From Vreelandella halophila (lineage in GTDB: Bacteria > Pseudomonadota > Gammaproteobacteria > Pseudomonadales > Oleiphilaceae): a DNA stretch of 64,000 bases. Shown piece after piece: positions 35,956-50,014 of the stretch. The notes under the pieces were generated by a model that saw only the letters and a program-made list of their open reading frames with translations, did not search any database and was not told where the DNA came from. The position numbers and the translations under genes were made by a program. Location: positions 1 to 64,000 of the forward strand of contig NZ_JACHUZ010000013.1 in NCBI RefSeq assembly GCF_019903425.1, read 5' to 3'. How positions within the stretch are numbered: position 1 is the first letter of the stretch; each line of letters begins with the position of its first letter.

Positions 35956-35984
35956 AGTATAAGCACCACCCCCTGACTGGTCAA
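35956..35984 (-). promoter_or_regulatory. Sigma-70 promoter of the rimP-nusA-infB operon
   Basis: -35 TTGACC (35979-35984) and -10 TATACT (35956-35961) with an exact 17-base spacer on the minus strand, nine bases beyond the tRNA-Leu terminator. The start point is expected near 35949. Confidence 0.8.
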
Positions 35985-35993
35985 GGACTGACC

Positions 35994-36042
35994 AAAAAAA
36001 CGGCTTGGTCGAGGAAAGCAGCGCCACCCCTTCCAAGCCGTT
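35994..36042 (-). terminator. Terminator of tRNA-Leu
   Basis: A ten-base perfect stem AACGGCTTGG/CCAAGCCGTT with a long 24-base loop, followed on the minus strand by a run of Ts (continuing the stem TTT). It is eight bases past the tRNA CCA end and separates the secG-tRNA unit from rimP. Confidence 0.8.
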
Positions 36043-36049
36043 CCCTGTA

Positions 36050-36134
36050 TGGTGCCGAAGGCCGGACTTGAACCGGCACGGCTTGCGCCACTAACCCCTC
36101 AAGCTAGCGTGTCTACCAATTCCACCACTTCGGC
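36050..36134 (-). tRNA. leuU-type tRNA: tRNA-Leu (anticodon GAG)
   Basis: An 85-base class II tRNA on the minus strand: acceptor GCCGAAG/CTTCGGC, D-arm TGGAATTGGTAGAC, anticodon loop CTTGAGG (GAG), a variable arm TAGTGGCGCAAGCCGT region, T-arm GGTTCAAGTCC and encoded CCA (36050-36052). In E. coli leuU(GAG) is also between secG and the rimP operon, so synteny supports it. Confidence 0.95.
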
Positions 36135-36195
36135 ATGTCATTTCCGGAGCGTATACTAACGGACAGCCCCGGCATTTCCAATACCCACAAGGGGT

Positions 36196-36630
36196 TTATT
36201 CGATGGAGGGGACCTCTTCGCCCTCACTCTCACCGCTTTCCTGATCCCCGCTGCCTGATTCGGCCCCATCGGCGCCGCTGTCAGAGGCAATGTCCGGTGC
36301 CTGGCTGCCGCTTTCCTGGCCGCCCTGCTGCCCGGAGGTCGAGGAGGATTCTTCGACCGTCGGCACGCCATCCTGGACGCCGACCTCGGCCCGCTGCTTG
36401 GCGTACATCGCCAGCGCAAAGCTGGTCACGAAGAACAGCGCTGCCAGCACTGCGGTGAGCTTGACCATGAAACCCACGCCCCCGGAGCTGCCGAACACGG
36501 TCTGGGAGGATCCACCCCCGAAAGCCGCACCGGCGTCAGCACCCTTGCCCTGCTGCAGCAGCACCAGCACCACCAGGGCCACGGCAACAGCCACATGTAC
36601 CAGCAGAATGCCTGTTTCAACCCAATCCAT
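36196..36630 (-). CDS. secG: Preprotein translocase subunit SecG
   Basis: A 144-residue membrane subunit of SecYEG. Two helices (about 5-28 and 55-76) flank the conserved loop LLQQGKGADAGAAFGGG and GSSGGVGF. The C-terminal 60 residues are a Ser/Glu/Gly/Gln-rich acidic tail, longer than in E. coli (110 residues). The ATG 36630 is used; a TTG at 36645 in frame would overlap the tpiA stop. Between tpiA and tRNA-Leu, as in E. coli apart from tpiA. Confidence 0.94.
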   Translation of the reverse strand: MDWVETGILLVHVAVAVALVVLVLLQQGKGADAGAAFGGGSSQTVFGSSGGVGFMVKLTAVLAALFFVTSFALAMYAKQRAEVGVQDGVPTVEESSSTSGQQGGQESGSQAPDIASDSGADGAESGSGDQESGESEGEEVPSIE

Positions 36631-36641
36631 AATTCCGTCTC

Positions 36642-37400
36642 TCAACCGGCCCGACAGATGGCGGCAAAATCGGTCGCATTCAGGGATGCGCCGCCGATAA
36701 GACCGCCATCGATGTCGGGCTGTGCAAACAGTTCGCCAGCCGTATCGGGCTTGACGCTGCCACCGTAGATGACCGGCGCTTCGGCCGCCGCGGGGTCCAG
36801 CTCTTCCAGCACCCCGCGGATGTGCGCGTGTACCGCCTGCGCCTGCTCAGCAGTCGCACTTTTCCCGGTCCCGATGGCCCAGACCGGTTCGTAGGCAACA
36901 CAGACATGACGCCAATCCGATTCCGGAACGTCCGTCAGTGCCGCACGAACCTGGCGCGCCACCACAGCCTCGGTGTCTCCGGCTTCGCGCTCGGCTTCCG
37001 TCTCGCCCACACAGAGAATGGGATCGAGACCCGCGCTCAACGCCTGGAGCACCTTGGCATTGATGCGGCCATCAGACTCGGACCAGTACTGCCGGCGCTC
37101 CGAGTGCCCAATGATGGCAAAGCTGCCATGCTGGTCCGCCGCCATCGAGGCCGCAATCTCGCCGGTATAGGCACCCGCCTCCCAGGCGGAGACATCCTGG
37201 ACGCCCACCATGACCCTGCGACCGCTATTCTCGTTCAGCGACTCACGCAACGCCGGGAGCAGGATAGCCGGAGGCATCACCGCCACTTCAACGGCTGGGT
37301 CCAGTCCTTCCAGAGCAGGCACCAGCTCTGCCGCGTATTCCGCCGCAAAAGCGCCTGTCCCGTTGAGTTTCCAGTTTGCTGCTATCAGCCGACGTCGCAT
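36642..37400 (-). CDS. tpiA: Triosephosphate isomerase
   Basis: A 252-residue glycolytic enzyme converting dihydroxyacetone phosphate and glyceraldehyde 3-phosphate. The catalytic histidine is in IGHSERR and the glutamate in VAYEPVWAIGTGK; NWKLNG carries the N-terminal lysine and YGGSVKP the phosphate site. It lies between glmM and secG, the position common in pseudomonads and relatives rather than in E. coli. Confidence 0.97.
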   Translation of the reverse strand: MRRRLIAANWKLNGTGAFAAEYAAELVPALEGLDPAVEVAVMPPAILLPALRESLNENSGRRVMVGVQDVSAWEAGAYTGEIAASMAADQHGSFAIIGHSERRQYWSESDGRINAKVLQALSAGLDPILCVGETEAEREAGDTEAVVARQVRAALTDVPESDWRHVCVAYEPVWAIGTGKSATAEQAQAVHAHIRGVLEELDPAAAEAPVIYGGSVKPDTAGELFAQPDIDGGLIGGASLNATDFAAICRAG

Positions 37401-37463
37401 ACAAGAAGCCGTTTTTCAGGGACGCGGCACTATACCCAAGATGCCTCTGCCGCGCAAGGAAGC

Positions 37464-38807
37464 TCAGGGCGCCTCCCGCTGCACCACCTCCGCCAGCTCA
37501 CGGGCCACACGCCCGATATGGTCCGCGTCCTCGCCTTCGGCCATAACCCGTATTACCGGCTCGGTGCCGGAGGCCCTCAGCAGGATCCGGCCGCGCTCGC
37601 CCAGCTCGGACTCGGCGGCGCGCACCGCCGACTGGATGCCTTCACTGTCGTCCGGATTGAAACGCTGGCCGACGCGCACATTGACCGTCTCCTGGGGCAG
37701 GCGGGTGACATCCGAGAGCAGCTCTGCCAGCCCGCATTCGCGCTGATGCATGGCCACCAGCACCTGCAGGGCCGAGACGATGCCATCGCCGGTGGTGGTG
37801 CGGTCCCGACAGACGATATGCCCGGACCCCTCACCACCGATCTGCCACCGGCGATTCACCAGCTCTTCCATCACATAGCGGTCACCAACCTTGGCTCGGG
37901 CGAAGGGAATGCCGCGCCGGCCCAGAGCCAGCTCAACGCCCAGGTTCGTCATAAGCGTTCCCACGACACCGCCATCAAGACCGCCGGCATCGTGGCGCTC
38001 ACGGGCGATGATGTAGAGCAGCTCATCGCCGTCCACCTCGCGGCCAGTGTGATCGACCATGATCACCCGGTCGCCGTCACCATCAAAGGCGATGCCGAGA
38101 TCCGCGCCGATCTCAAGCACACGCTGGCGCATGGACTCCGGAGATGTGGAGCCGCAGCCGTCGTTGATGTTGAGGCCATCCGGCTCCGCTCCCATGGCCG
38201 TTACCCGGGCGCCCAGCTCGCGGAATACCGCCGGCGCCACGTGATAGGTGGCGCCATTGGCGCAGTCGACCACCAGATGAAGCCCCTCCAGACTGAACTG
38301 GCCCGGAACGGTGCTCTTGCAGAACTCGACATAGCGACCCGGGGCATCATCGATACGGGCCGCCTTGCCCAGATCCGCGGCGGGGACCACCGCAAGCTCC
38401 GAGTCGATCCACTGCTCAATACGTGTCTCAAGCGCATCACCGAGCTTGGTGCCATCCGCCGAGAAGAACTTGATGCCATTATCATGGTGCGGGTTGTGGG
38501 AGGCACTGATGACAATGCCCGCCGCTGCCCGGAAGGTACGCGTGAGATAGGCGATGGCGGGCGTGGGCATGGGGCCCAGCAGGCGCACATCCATGCCGGC
38601 GGCGGACAGGCCTGCCTCGAGCGCTGACTCGAACATGTAACCGGACAGGCGGGTGTCCTTGCCGATCAGCATGGTGTTGGCCTGTCCCTCGCGGCGAAAG
38701 GCCCGACCGGCCGCCCACCCCAGCTTGAGGATGAAGTCCGGGGATATCGGATGAACCCCCACTTCCCCGCGAATACCGTCCGTTCCGAAATACCTGCGTT
38801 CACCCAT
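37464..38807 (-). CDS. glmM: Phosphoglucosamine mutase
   Basis: A 447-residue enzyme making glucosamine 1-phosphate for UDP-GlcNAc, peptidoglycan and LPS. The phosphoserine loop is [12 protein letters not shown] (about residue 100), the metal loop DGDGDR and the sugar-binding GEGSGHI. It begins [14 protein letters not shown]. It follows folP by 21 bases, as in E. coli. Confidence 0.97.
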   Translation of the reverse strand: MGERRYFGTDGIRGEVGVHPISPDFILKLGWAAGRAFRREGQANTMLIGKDTRLSGYMFESALEAGLSAAGMDVRLLGPMPTPAIAYLTRTFRAAAGIVISASHNPHHDNGIKFFSADGTKLGDALETRIEQWIDSELAVVPAADLGKAARIDDAPGRYVEFCKSTVPGQFSLEGLHLVVDCANGATYHVAPAVFRELGARVTAMGAEPDGLNINDGCGSTSPESMRQRVLEIGADLGIAFDGDGDRVIMVDHTGREVDGDELLYIIARERHDAGGLDGGVVGTLMTNLGVELALGRRGIPFARAKVGDRYVMEELVNRRWQIGGEGSGHIVCRDRTTTGDGIVSALQVLVAMHQRECGLAELLSDVTRLPQETVNVRVGQRFNPDDSEGIQSAVRAAESELGERGRILLRASGTEPVIRVMAEGEDADHIGRVARELAEVVQREAP

Positions 38808-38828
38808 GATTCGGTTCCCGTTCCTGTT

Positions 38829-39659
38829 CTATTCCCGGAGAGTGCCCTGTTCCCGCGCCGCACGCACCATACGCGCGGCGTCCACCGTTTCCTGCACATC
38901 GTGCACACGCACGATCGCGGCCCCCTTCATCATCGCCATGGTCGCAGCCGCCACACTGCCTGGCATGCGGTCCTCAACCGGTCGACCGGTAACACCGCCG
39001 ATCATGCTCTTGCGTGACATTCCCACCAGCACAGGCCACCCACGGGCGACAATGGCCTCCAGGTTTTCAAGCAGGATCAGGTTGTGCTCCAGCGTCTTGC
39101 CGAAACCAAAGCCCGGGTCGTAGAGCAGTCGATCGCCGGCAATACCCGCCTCCTGGAGCTCCGCGGCGCGACGGTCCAGATACCCCAGCACCTCCTCCAG
39201 AACGTTACTGTACTCGGGCCGATCCTGCATGGTTTCCGGCTCACCCTGACGATGCATGATGCAGACCGGGAGCCCCGTGTCACGCGCCGCCGCCACAGCG
39301 CCTTCCCGCTCCAGCGAGCGTACATCGTTGATCATGCTGATGCCCAGCCGAGCCCCTTCACGCATCACCTCGGGGGCACTGGTATCCAGGGAGATGGGCA
39401 CATCCAGATCGCGACGGATCGCCTCGATAACCGGGCAGACCCGGTCCAGCTCCTCCTGCAGGGGAACCGGTCTGGCGCCAGGACGGGTCGATTCGCCACC
39501 AACGTCCACCCAGTCCACCCCGGCTTCGACCATCGCCCTGGCCTGCGCAACAGCGTTTTCCGGAACGATGAAGCGGCCACCGTCCGAAAACGAATCCGGA
39601 GTGGCGTTGATCACCCCCATGACGGCGGGTGACGGTGTCTTCTCAGACAGGATGGTCAT
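38829..39659 (-). CDS. folP: Dihydropteroate synthase
   Basis: A 276-residue TIM-barrel enzyme that joins p-aminobenzoate to hydroxymethyl-dihydropterin diphosphate, the sulfonamide target. GVINATPDSFSDGG and VDVGGESTRPGA mark the pterin and diphosphate loops; SLDTSAPEV and LVGMSRKSMIG follow in order. The ATG 39659 has GGGGAG six bases upstream, preferred over 39674. A terminator of ftsH lies between the two genes, so read-through or a local promoter is needed. Confidence 0.95.
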   Translation of the reverse strand: MTILSEKTPSPAVMGVINATPDSFSDGGRFIVPENAVAQARAMVEAGVDWVDVGGESTRPGARPVPLQEELDRVCPVIEAIRRDLDVPISLDTSAPEVMREGARLGISMINDVRSLEREGAVAAARDTGLPVCIMHRQGEPETMQDRPEYSNVLEEVLGYLDRRAAELQEAGIAGDRLLYDPGFGFGKTLEHNLILLENLEAIVARGWPVLVGMSRKSMIGGVTGRPVEDRMPGSVAAATMAMMKGAAIVRVHDVQETVDAARMVRAAREQGTLRE

Positions 39660-39675
39660 GACTGCTCCCCACAAC

Positions 39676-39706
39676 GAAAAACGCTCCCGGGACTGACCCG
39701 GGAGCG
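39676..39706 (-). terminator. Terminator after ftsH
   Basis: Hairpin CGCTCCCGGG-TCAG-CCCGGGAGCG on the minus strand followed by TTTTTCG. It is about 25 bases past the ftsH stop and just before the folP ribosome site, so it probably lowers folP-glmM expression relative to ftsH. Confidence 0.85.
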
Positions 39707-39730
39707 CTCAGACCACAGAGGGTCGGGCTT

Positions 39731-41662
39731 TCAGTGTTCACCGGCAGGATGACCCGTTCCTTCACCGTCCGACGCCTCGGACCCGGAGCCGGCATTGATG
39801 TCGGCCACAACGGTGTCACCGCCGTGATCGTCATCATCGTCCCAACTGCTCGGCGGCCGTGGCACCTTGCCCGCCATGATGTCATCAATCTGACCGGCAT
39901 CGATGGTTTCGTACTTCATCAGTGCGTCCGCCATAAGATGCAGCTTCTCCATGTTGTCCACAAGGATCTGCTTGGCGGTTTCATAGCACTCATCGATAAT
40001 TCGGCGCGTCTCTTCGTCAATGGCCTGCGCCGTGGGCCCGGAAACTCCCTTGCTGCCGGAGCCGGAATCGTACCCGGCGAAGGGCTCATCGCGGTCCTCG
40101 TCGTACATCAGCGGGCCCAGCTTATCGGACAGGCCCCACTTGGTGACCATGTTCCGGGACAGTTCGGTGGCGCGCTTGATGTCGTTCTGGGCACCAGTGG
40201 TGACACCGTCCTTGCCCAGCGTCAGTTCCTCGGCAATACGGCCACCGAAGAGACTGCAGATCTGGCTGATGATGTAGCGCCGGCTGTGGCTGTACTTGTC
40301 CTCTTCCGGGAGGAACATGGTCACGCCAAGGGCCCGGCCGCGCGGGATGATGCTGACCTTGTAGACCGGGTCATGCTCGGGCATCAGCCGCCCCACGATG
40401 GCGTGGCCGGACTCGTGGTTGGCCGTGTTGAGTTTTTCCTTCTCGGACATGACCATGGACTTGCGCTCGGAGCCCATCATGATCTTGTCCTTGGCCAGCT
40501 CCAGCTCGTCCATGGATACCAGCCGCTTGTTGCGGCGTGCGGCAAACAGGGCTGCCTCGTTGACGAGGTTTTCCAGATCCGCACCGGAGAAACCGGGCGT
40601 ACCACGCGCAATGTTTTTGGGCTCCACCCCATCCGCGAGCGGTACCTTGGAGAGGTGGACCTTGAGCACCTGCTCCCGACCGCGGATATCCGGCAGCGGG
40701 ACCACCACCTGGCGGTCAAAGCGCCCCGGGCGCAGCAGCGCCGGGTCCAGCACGTCCGGGCGGTTGGTGGCCGCGATCACGATCACGCCCTCGTTGCCCT
40801 CGAAGCCGTCCATCTCGACCAGCATCTGGTTCAGGGTCTGCTCGCGCTCGTCATGGCCACCGCCCATGCCGGCACCACGATGGCGGCCGACCGCATCGAG
40901 CTCATCGATGAAGATGATGCACGGGCTCTGCTTCTTGGCCTGCTCGAACATGTCACGGACCCGCGAAGCACCCACGCCCACGAACATCTCAACAAAGTCC
41001 GAGCCTGAGATGGAGAAGAACGGCACCCCAGCCTCACCGGCAATGGCCTTGGCAAGCAGCGTCTTACCGGTACCGGGCGGTCCGACCATGAGCACGCCCT
41101 TGGGAATATGGCCGCCCAGCCGCTGGAACTTGCTGGGATCCTTAAGGAAATCCACCAGCTCCTTAACGTCCTCCTTGGCCTCATCCACCCCGGCCACATC
41201 GCTGAAGCTGGTCTTGATCTGCTCCTCACTCATCAGGCGGGCCTTGCTCTTGCCGAAGGACATGGGCCCCTTGCCGCCACCGGCACCGCCCTGCATCTGG
41301 CGCATGAAGAAGATGAAGATCGCGATGATGATCAGGATCGGGAAAGAGGCCACCAGCAGCTGCGTCCAGATACTCTGGCCGGAGGATTCCTTGCCCGTCA
41401 CCTCCACATTGTTGTTGTAGAGGTCGTCCATCAGGTTGGGGTCCTCGACGGCCGGCCGGATGGTGGTGAAGTTCTCCCCGTTCTGCCGTGCACCGGTAAT
41501 GGTCTGGCCTTCGATGGTCACTTCCTCGACCTGACCACTACGCACCATTTCGATGAACTGGGAATAGTTGAGCTGTTGCTGCTGCGGTTCCGGGCTGAAG
41601 TTCTGGAATACCATCAGCAGAACGGCTGCGATGACCAGCCACAGAACCAGATTTTTTGCCAT
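39731..41662 (-). CDS. ftsH: ATP-dependent zinc metalloprotease FtsH
   Basis: A 643-residue membrane AAA+ protease that degrades LpxC, SecY, and sigma-32 in E. coli. Two N-terminal helices (about 5-23 and 102-122) flank a periplasmic part; Walker A GPPGTGKT, the second region of homology ([16 protein letters not shown]) and the zinc motif HESGH follow. [12 protein letters not shown] aligns with the E. coli start, so ATG 41662 is chosen over a TTG three codons earlier. The C-terminus is acidic (DDDDDHGGD). It follows rlmE by 119 bases. Confidence 0.96.
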   Translation of the reverse strand: MAKNLVLWLVIAAVLLMVFQNFSPEPQQQQLNYSQFIEMVRSGQVEEVTIEGQTITGARQNGENFTTIRPAVEDPNLMDDLYNNNVEVTGKESSGQSIWTQLLVASFPILIIIAIFIFFMRQMQGGAGGGKGPMSFGKSKARLMSEEQIKTSFSDVAGVDEAKEDVKELVDFLKDPSKFQRLGGHIPKGVLMVGPPGTGKTLLAKAIAGEAGVPFFSISGSDFVEMFVGVGASRVRDMFEQAKKQSPCIIFIDELDAVGRHRGAGMGGGHDEREQTLNQMLVEMDGFEGNEGVIVIAATNRPDVLDPALLRPGRFDRQVVVPLPDIRGREQVLKVHLSKVPLADGVEPKNIARGTPGFSGADLENLVNEAALFAARRNKRLVSMDELELAKDKIMMGSERKSMVMSEKEKLNTANHESGHAIVGRLMPEHDPVYKVSIIPRGRALGVTMFLPEEDKYSHSRRYIISQICSLFGGRIAEELTLGKDGVTTGAQNDIKRATELSRNMVTKWGLSDKLGPLMYDEDRDEPFAGYDSGSGSKGVSGPTAQAIDEETRRIIDECYETAKQILVDNMEKLHLMADALMKYETIDAGQIDDIMAGKVPRPPSSWDDDDDHGGDTVVADINAGSGSEASDGEGTGHPAGEH

Positions 41663-41780
41663 GTCGTTCAAGATCGCTCACCCATACTGTCTGCCCGTTC
41701 CGAACTCGAACGGTCCTGATTCAAACCTTACACCAATGCGCCGGTCAGCGGCCATAGCCGCCCGGTTCCCTTAACGGGCC

Positions 41781-42404
41781 TTAACGGCCACGGAACCCGG
41801 TACACACCTGATACTGTTCACGCGAGCGGCCCCTCGAGGCATCCGGCTTGCGACTGGCCACCCGCTGAAAGTCCCGCTTCATTGTACGAAGCAGGTCATC
41901 AAATCCCTCACCCTGGAACACCTTTGTCACAAAAGCACCCCCCGGGCGCAGCACCTCGTGCGCCATTTCCAGCCCCAGTTCCACCAGATGCATGGCACTG
42001 GGGATATCAATGGCCGCCACCCCACTCATATTGGGCGCCATATCGGAAATGACAAGGTCCACTGGGCGACCATTGAGCCTGGCCAGCAGTTCATCCAGAA
42101 CCGCCTGCTCGGTGAAGTCGCCCTGGACAAAGGTCACGTCCGGAATCGGATCCATCGGCAGGATATCGCTGGCGAGCACGGTACCGCTCTCGCCAACCCT
42201 TTCAGCAGCCACCTGGGACCAGCCGCCGGGCGCAGCACCCAGATCAACCACGGTCTGGCCGCGCCGGAAAAGCCCGTCCTTGCGGTCGATCTCGATCAGC
42301 TTGTAACTGGCACGGGAGCGGTACCCCTCCTCCCGTGAGCGGTTCACGTAGGGGTCCTGGTGGTGCTCGCGCAGCCAGCGGTCACTGCTTTTGGAACGTC
42401 CCAA
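41781..42404 (-). CDS. rlmE: 23S rRNA (uridine(2552)-2'-O)-methyltransferase
   Basis: A 207-residue SAM-dependent methyltransferase acting on the 50S A-loop. It shows [13 protein letters not shown] (SAM site), SDMAPNMSG, and the K-D-K-E catalytic set (K in ASYKLIEI, D in SDMAPN, K in VTKVFQGEG). The start is a TTG at 42404 with GGAGG five bases upstream, unusual for this gene. Followed by ftsH, as in E. coli, and divergent from yhbY. Confidence 0.95.
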   Translation of the reverse strand: MGRSKSSDRWLREHHQDPYVNRSREEGYRSRASYKLIEIDRKDGLFRRGQTVVDLGAAPGGWSQVAAERVGESGTVLASDILPMDPIPDVTFVQGDFTEQAVLDELLARLNGRPVDLVISDMAPNMSGVAAIDIPSAMHLVELGLEMAHEVLRPGGAFVTKVFQGEGFDDLLRTMKRDFQRVASRKPDASRGRSREQYQVCTGFRGR

Positions 42405-42487
42405 TCCTGCCTCCGAAACGGTGCATCCGGGCTGTGCCGGCTGCTATCATGCGTTCTACCCAATCCATACGATCAAGAGACCCCAAC

Positions 42488-42793
42488 ATGCCACTATCCG
42501 CCGAACAGCGCCGCCAGTACCGGGCTCTTGCCCATGACCTCAAACCGGTCGTACAGGTCGGCGACAACGGCATTTCCGAAGGGCTGCAGCAGGAACTGGA
42601 GCGGGCCCTGGATGACCACGAACTGATCAAGGTCAAGATCGCCTCCACGGACCGCGAGGAAAGGCGTGAACTGATTGACGAGGCCTGCGAGAGCACAGGC
42701 GCGGAACTGGTGCAGGTGATCGGCAAGGTGGCCGTACTGCTGCGCCGCGCGGCCGAACCCAACCCGAAGCTCTCCAACCTGCGCCAACGCTAG
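42488..42793 (+). CDS. yhbY: CRS1/YhbY-type RNA-binding protein
   Basis: A 101-residue protein of the CRM domain family that binds pre-50S ribosomes. [29 protein letters not shown] carries the family start, and the GNxGIS-like loop appears as GDNGISEG. The ATG 42488 is chosen by homology over an in-frame extension from 42335. Divergent from rlmE and convergent with greA with a four-base overlap, as in E. coli. Confidence 0.92.
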   Translation: MPLSAEQRRQYRALAHDLKPVVQVGDNGISEGLQQELERALDDHELIKVKIASTDREERRELIDEACESTGAELVQVIGKVAVLLRRAAEPNPKLSNLRQR

Positions 42794-43268
42794 ATATGCA
42801 TCACCTCGTCGATTTCGTATTCCACGGTGCCTGAGGGCACCTGAACCGAAACCTCCTCGCCTTCCTCCTTGCCGATCAGCGCCCTGGCGATCGGTGAGGA
42901 GATCGAGATCCGGCCTTCCTTGATGTCCGCCTCGTCGTCACCCACGATCTGGTAGGAAACCTCCTCCTCAGTGTCCATGTTGATCAGGCGCACCGTGGTA
43001 CCAAAGATCACCTTGCCTGTCTTCTCGATGGTGGTGACGTCAATCACCTGGGCCGCGCCCAGCTTACCTTCGAGCTCCTGGATCCGACCTTCAACAAAGC
43101 TCTGCTGCTCCCGGGCCGCGTGGTACTCGGCGTTCTCTTTCAGATCGCCGTGTTCGCGTGCTTCCGAGATCGCCTCGATCACCTTCGGCCGGTCCTCGGA
43201 CTTGAGCCGGTACAGTTCATCACGCAGGGCCCGCTCGCCCTGCTTGGTCATGGGAACACGGTTGTTGC

Positions 43269-43272
<4 letters not shown>
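42790..43272 (-). CDS. greA: Transcript cleavage factor GreA
   Basis: A 160-residue secondary-channel factor that rescues backtracked RNA polymerase. The N-terminal coiled coil tip has [16 protein letters not shown] with the two acidic tip residues (D and E), and the C-terminal FKBP-like domain has [19 protein letters not shown]. It overlaps the carB stop by four bases (ATGA), so it is coupled to carB; in E. coli greA stands apart from carAB. Confidence 0.97.
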
Positions 43273-46487
<3,215 letters not shown>

Positions 46488-46535
46488 TGAACCCTTATCC
46501 TGTTCGTCTCGAGCCGTGATTCGAAGCCGTCGGCC

Positions 46536-47687
46536 TCACTGTGCGGCCTGCGTGGCCTGATGTTCATCCATCAGGCGGGTGAACTCATCGAACAGCGGGA
46601 TCACATCCCGCGGCCCGGGGCTGGCTTCCGGATGCCCCTGGAAGCTGAATACCGGCGCATCCTTGAGGCGCATCCCCTGGAGGGTGCCATCAAACAGCGA
46701 GCGGTACGTAACCTCCACATTGTCCGGCAGTGACTTCTCATCCACCGCAAAGCCATGGTTCTGGCTGGTAATGACCACGGTGCCGTCGGCAACCCGCTCC
46801 ACCGGATGGTTGGCGCCATGGTGCCCGAACTTCATCTTCTCACTGCGCCCGCCGACGGCCAGCCCCAGCAGCTGATGCCCGAGGCAGATGCCGAAGGTCG
46901 GAATGCGCCGCTCAATACAGCCCTTCAGGGCCTCGATGGCGTAATCACAGGGCTCCGGATCACCGGGGCCATTGGAAAAGAAGACGCCATCCGGGTTGTA
47001 CGCCATCACCTCGTCCAGCGGCGTCCGCGCCGGCACCATAGTCACCTCGCAGCCGCGCGAGACCAGCAGCCGCAGGATGTTGTACTTGATGCCGTAATCG
47101 TAGGCGACCACACGGTAACGCTTTTCGGGCGCCTCGCCGTAGCCCTCATCCAGGGTCCAGACGTTCTGGGTCCAGGTGCGCGGCTCCTTGCAGCCGGCCT
47201 CGGAGGCCAGGTCCATGCCCTTGATGCCGGGGAAGTCCCGGGCCAGGCGCAGGGCCTCTTCCTCGCTGGCGTTCTCACCGGCGACAATGGCACCGCCCTG
47301 GGCCCCCTTATTGCGCAGCAGACGCGTCAGTCGGCGGGTATCCACACCGGCAATGGCCACCACGCTCTCCCTCTGCAGGTAATCCGAAAGCGAGTCGGTC
47401 CGGCGCCAGTTGCTGGCCAGCAGCGGCAGGTCGCGGATGATCAGTCCGGCAGCACAGATCCGGTCGGACTCCACGTCCTCCGGGTTGGTGCCGGTATTAC
47501 CAATGTGCGGATAGGTCAGTGTGACCATCTGGCGGGTATAGGACGGGTCAGTCAGGATCTCCTGGTAGCCGGTCATGGCCGTATTGAAAACGACCTCGCC
47601 GCTGGTGGCGCCGTCGGCACCAATGGATTCCCCTCTGAAGATGCTGCCGTCCTCAAGTGCAAGGATCGCTGGTTTCGTCAAAGCCAT
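46536..47687 (-). CDS. carA: Carbamoyl-phosphate synthase small (glutaminase) subunit
   Basis: A 383-residue glutamine amidotransferase that feeds ammonia to CarB. The N-terminal CPSase domain is followed by a class I amidotransferase with the nucleophile in [13 protein letters not shown] (about 270) and the H and E in HPEASPG. The ATG 47687 lies inside the end of a 46-codon leader frame that stops eight bases later, so translation may be coupled. A terminator and a leader frame precede it, so attenuation is likely. Confidence 0.97.
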   Translation of the reverse strand: MALTKPAILALEDGSIFRGESIGADGATSGEVVFNTAMTGYQEILTDPSYTRQMVTLTYPHIGNTGTNPEDVESDRICAAGLIIRDLPLLASNWRRTDSLSDYLQRESVVAIAGVDTRRLTRLLRNKGAQGGAIVAGENASEEEALRLARDFPGIKGMDLASEAGCKEPRTWTQNVWTLDEGYGEAPEKRYRVVAYDYGIKYNILRLLVSRGCEVTMVPARTPLDEVMAYNPDGVFFSNGPGDPEPCDYAIEALKGCIERRIPTFGICLGHQLLGLAVGGRSEKMKFGHHGANHPVERVADGTVVITSQNHGFAVDEKSLPDNVEVTYRSLFDGTLQGMRLKDAPVFSFQGHPEASPGPRDVIPLFDEFTRLMDEHQATQAAQ

Positions 47688-47818
47688 GCCCCTCTAGCGT
47701 CTCTGGCGGGTAGGACGCGCGTCACGAAACCCCGGCGCTCATTTGCAAAAAAGCGAGACGGTGTCGTGGACGCCGTCCCGCTTTTCGCAGGGATTCTGGG
47801 AACTTCTGCCGGACTCAC
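47678..47818 (-). CDS. Leader peptide frame upstream of carAB (46 codons)
   Basis: On the minus strand a GTG at 47818 with GAGGA six bases ahead opens 46 codons: GVPS-type start [14 protein letters not shown], then through the terminator hairpin, ending ...ARGAWL with a TGA that overlaps the carA start by 8 bases. It contains seven arginines, three of them the rare AGA. A translated frame that covers a terminator before carAB fits a transcription-attenuation leader such as pyrBI of E. coli. It could also be chance; the codon usage is mixed. Confidence 0.45.
   Translation of the reverse strand: MSPAEVPRIPAKSGTASTTPSRFFANERRGFVTRVLPARDARGAWL
47747..47785 (-). terminator. Terminator inside the carA leader (attenuator candidate)
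   Basis: A 13-bp stem (AAAAGCGGGACGG with CCGTCTCGCTTTT, one G-U) around an 11-base loop, followed by six Ts, on the minus strand. It could end dapB, but a promoter lies between dapB and it, so carAB transcripts also have to pass it. Confidence 0.85.
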
Positions 47819-47866
47819 AGAGGTTCCTCAACAGCCGGTGGAGTAAGCGCTTAACAAATCCGGCGT

Positions 47867-47896
47867 ATTATATAGAGAAACCGACTGCACTGTCAT
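47867..47896 (-). promoter_or_regulatory. Promoter of carAB (sigma-70 type)
   Basis: A perfect -10 TATAAT (47867-47872) with -35 ATGACA (47891-47896) and an 18-base spacer on the minus strand, in the gap between dapB and carA. Predicted start near 47860, giving a leader of about 170 bases. Confidence 0.75.
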
Positions 47897-47943
47897 CCGG
47901 GAGTTCCCCTATGGGGCCGGCACGAGGGCATTCACGGCGCGGA

Positions 47944-48783
<840 letters not shown>

Positions 48784-49914
48784 CTAGAACTTCATATCCT
48801 CGAAGAAGTTCTTCACGCCCTCAAACCAGGAGCTCTTGCGCGGCCCGTGCTGCTTGCCGTCGCTGTCCTCCTGAAGGGTCTCGTCGAACTCACGCAGCAG
48901 CTCTTTCTGCTTCTTGGTGAGATTGACCGGTGTTTCCACCATCACCCGGCACAGAAGGTCACCCGGTGACCCGCCACGCACGGGCGTCACACCCTTGCCC
49001 CGCAGGCGGAACAGCTTGCCGCTCTGGGTTTCCGCCGGGATCTTGAGCTTGACCCGGCCATCCAGCGTCGGCACCTCGAGCTCGCCACCGAGCGCCGCAT
49101 CCGTGATGCTGATGGGCACGTCGCAATGCAGGTTGCGGCCGTCCCGGTCAAAGATGGGATGCTCCTTGACCGCGATCTGCACATAGAGATCCCCCGGCGC
49201 AGCGCCGTGCATGCCCGGCTCGCCTTCGCCGGAAAGGCGAATCCGGTCACCAGTATCCACGCCCGGCGGCACCTTGACCGAAAGGGTCTTCTCTTCCTCG
49301 ACGAACCCTTCGCCACGGCAGGCCTTGCAGGGGTTCTTCACGATCTGGCCGGCGCCCCGACAGTTGGGGCACGTCTGCTGCACCGAGAAGAAGCCCTGCT
49401 GCATGCGCACCTGCCCCATACCGCGACAGGTCCCGCAGGTCTCCGGCCGCGTGCCCGGCTCGGCGCCGCTGCCGTTACAGCTGCTGCATTCGGTGGCACT
49501 GGGAATCTCGATCTTGACGTTCTTGCCGCGCACGGCGTCCTCGAGGTCCAGCTCCAGCGTGTAGCGCAGGTCCGCGCCACGCCCGCTGCGACCCCGCCCG
49601 CCGCCGAAGATGTCACCAAAGACATCCCCGAAGATGTCGGAGAAGCTGGCACCACCACCGCCGCCGAAGCCGCCGCCACCGGCGGAGCCATCAACGCCGG
49701 CATGACCGAACTGGTCATAGGCGGCCTTCTTCTCGGGGTCACTCAGGACTTCATAGGCCTCGCTGGCCTCTTTGAAACGCGCTTCGGCGTCTTCGTCATC
49801 CGGATTGCGATCCGGATGATACTTCATTGCCAGCTTCCGGTATGCCTTCTTGATCTCCTTGTCGTCAGCGCCCTGGGAGACGCCAAGGATCTCGTAATAG
49901 TCGCGTTTGGCCAT
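48784..49914 (-). CDS. dnaJ: Chaperone protein DnaJ
   Basis: A 376-residue Hsp40 that delivers substrates to DnaK and stimulates its ATPase. A J domain (1-70, HPD in YHPDRNPDD) is followed by a Gly/Phe region (about 75-110), four zinc motifs CxxCxGxG ([32 protein letters not shown]) and the C-terminal binding domains. Length is typical. It follows dnaK by 100 bases with a hairpin in the gap. Confidence 0.98.
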   Translation of the reverse strand: MAKRDYYEILGVSQGADDKEIKKAYRKLAMKYHPDRNPDDEDAEARFKEASEAYEVLSDPEKKAAYDQFGHAGVDGSAGGGGFGGGGGASFSDIFGDVFGDIFGGGRGRSGRGADLRYTLELDLEDAVRGKNVKIEIPSATECSSCNGSGAEPGTRPETCGTCRGMGQVRMQQGFFSVQQTCPNCRGAGQIVKNPCKACRGEGFVEEEKTLSVKVPPGVDTGDRIRLSGEGEPGMHGAAPGDLYVQIAVKEHPIFDRDGRNLHCDVPISITDAALGGELEVPTLDGRVKLKIPAETQSGKLFRLRGKGVTPVRGGSPGDLLCRVMVETPVNLTKKQKELLREFDETLQEDSDGKQHGPRKSSWFEGVKNFFEDMKF

Positions 49915-49957
49915 GACAGTCTGTCAACCGTAATTCGAGTGTTCACAACAACGACGA

Positions 49958-49979
49958 ACGCGGGAGAGAACCCCCGCGT
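49958..49979 (-). terminator. Hairpin between dnaK and dnaJ
   Basis: Perfect seven-base arms ACGCGGG and CCCGCGT. No T run follows on the minus strand (TTCGTCG), so it is more likely a stem that stabilises or tunes dnaK over dnaJ mRNA than a full terminator. Confidence 0.55.
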
Positions 49980-50014
49980 CCGCCGATCAAAGGATGTGGA
50001 TGATGCCAGCGGTT

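Noticed and set aside
35701-36036. N-terminal extension of rimP
   Set aside because: The added 110 codons run through the leader terminator and have no similarity; the TTG with GGAGG at 35700 aligns with RimP starts.
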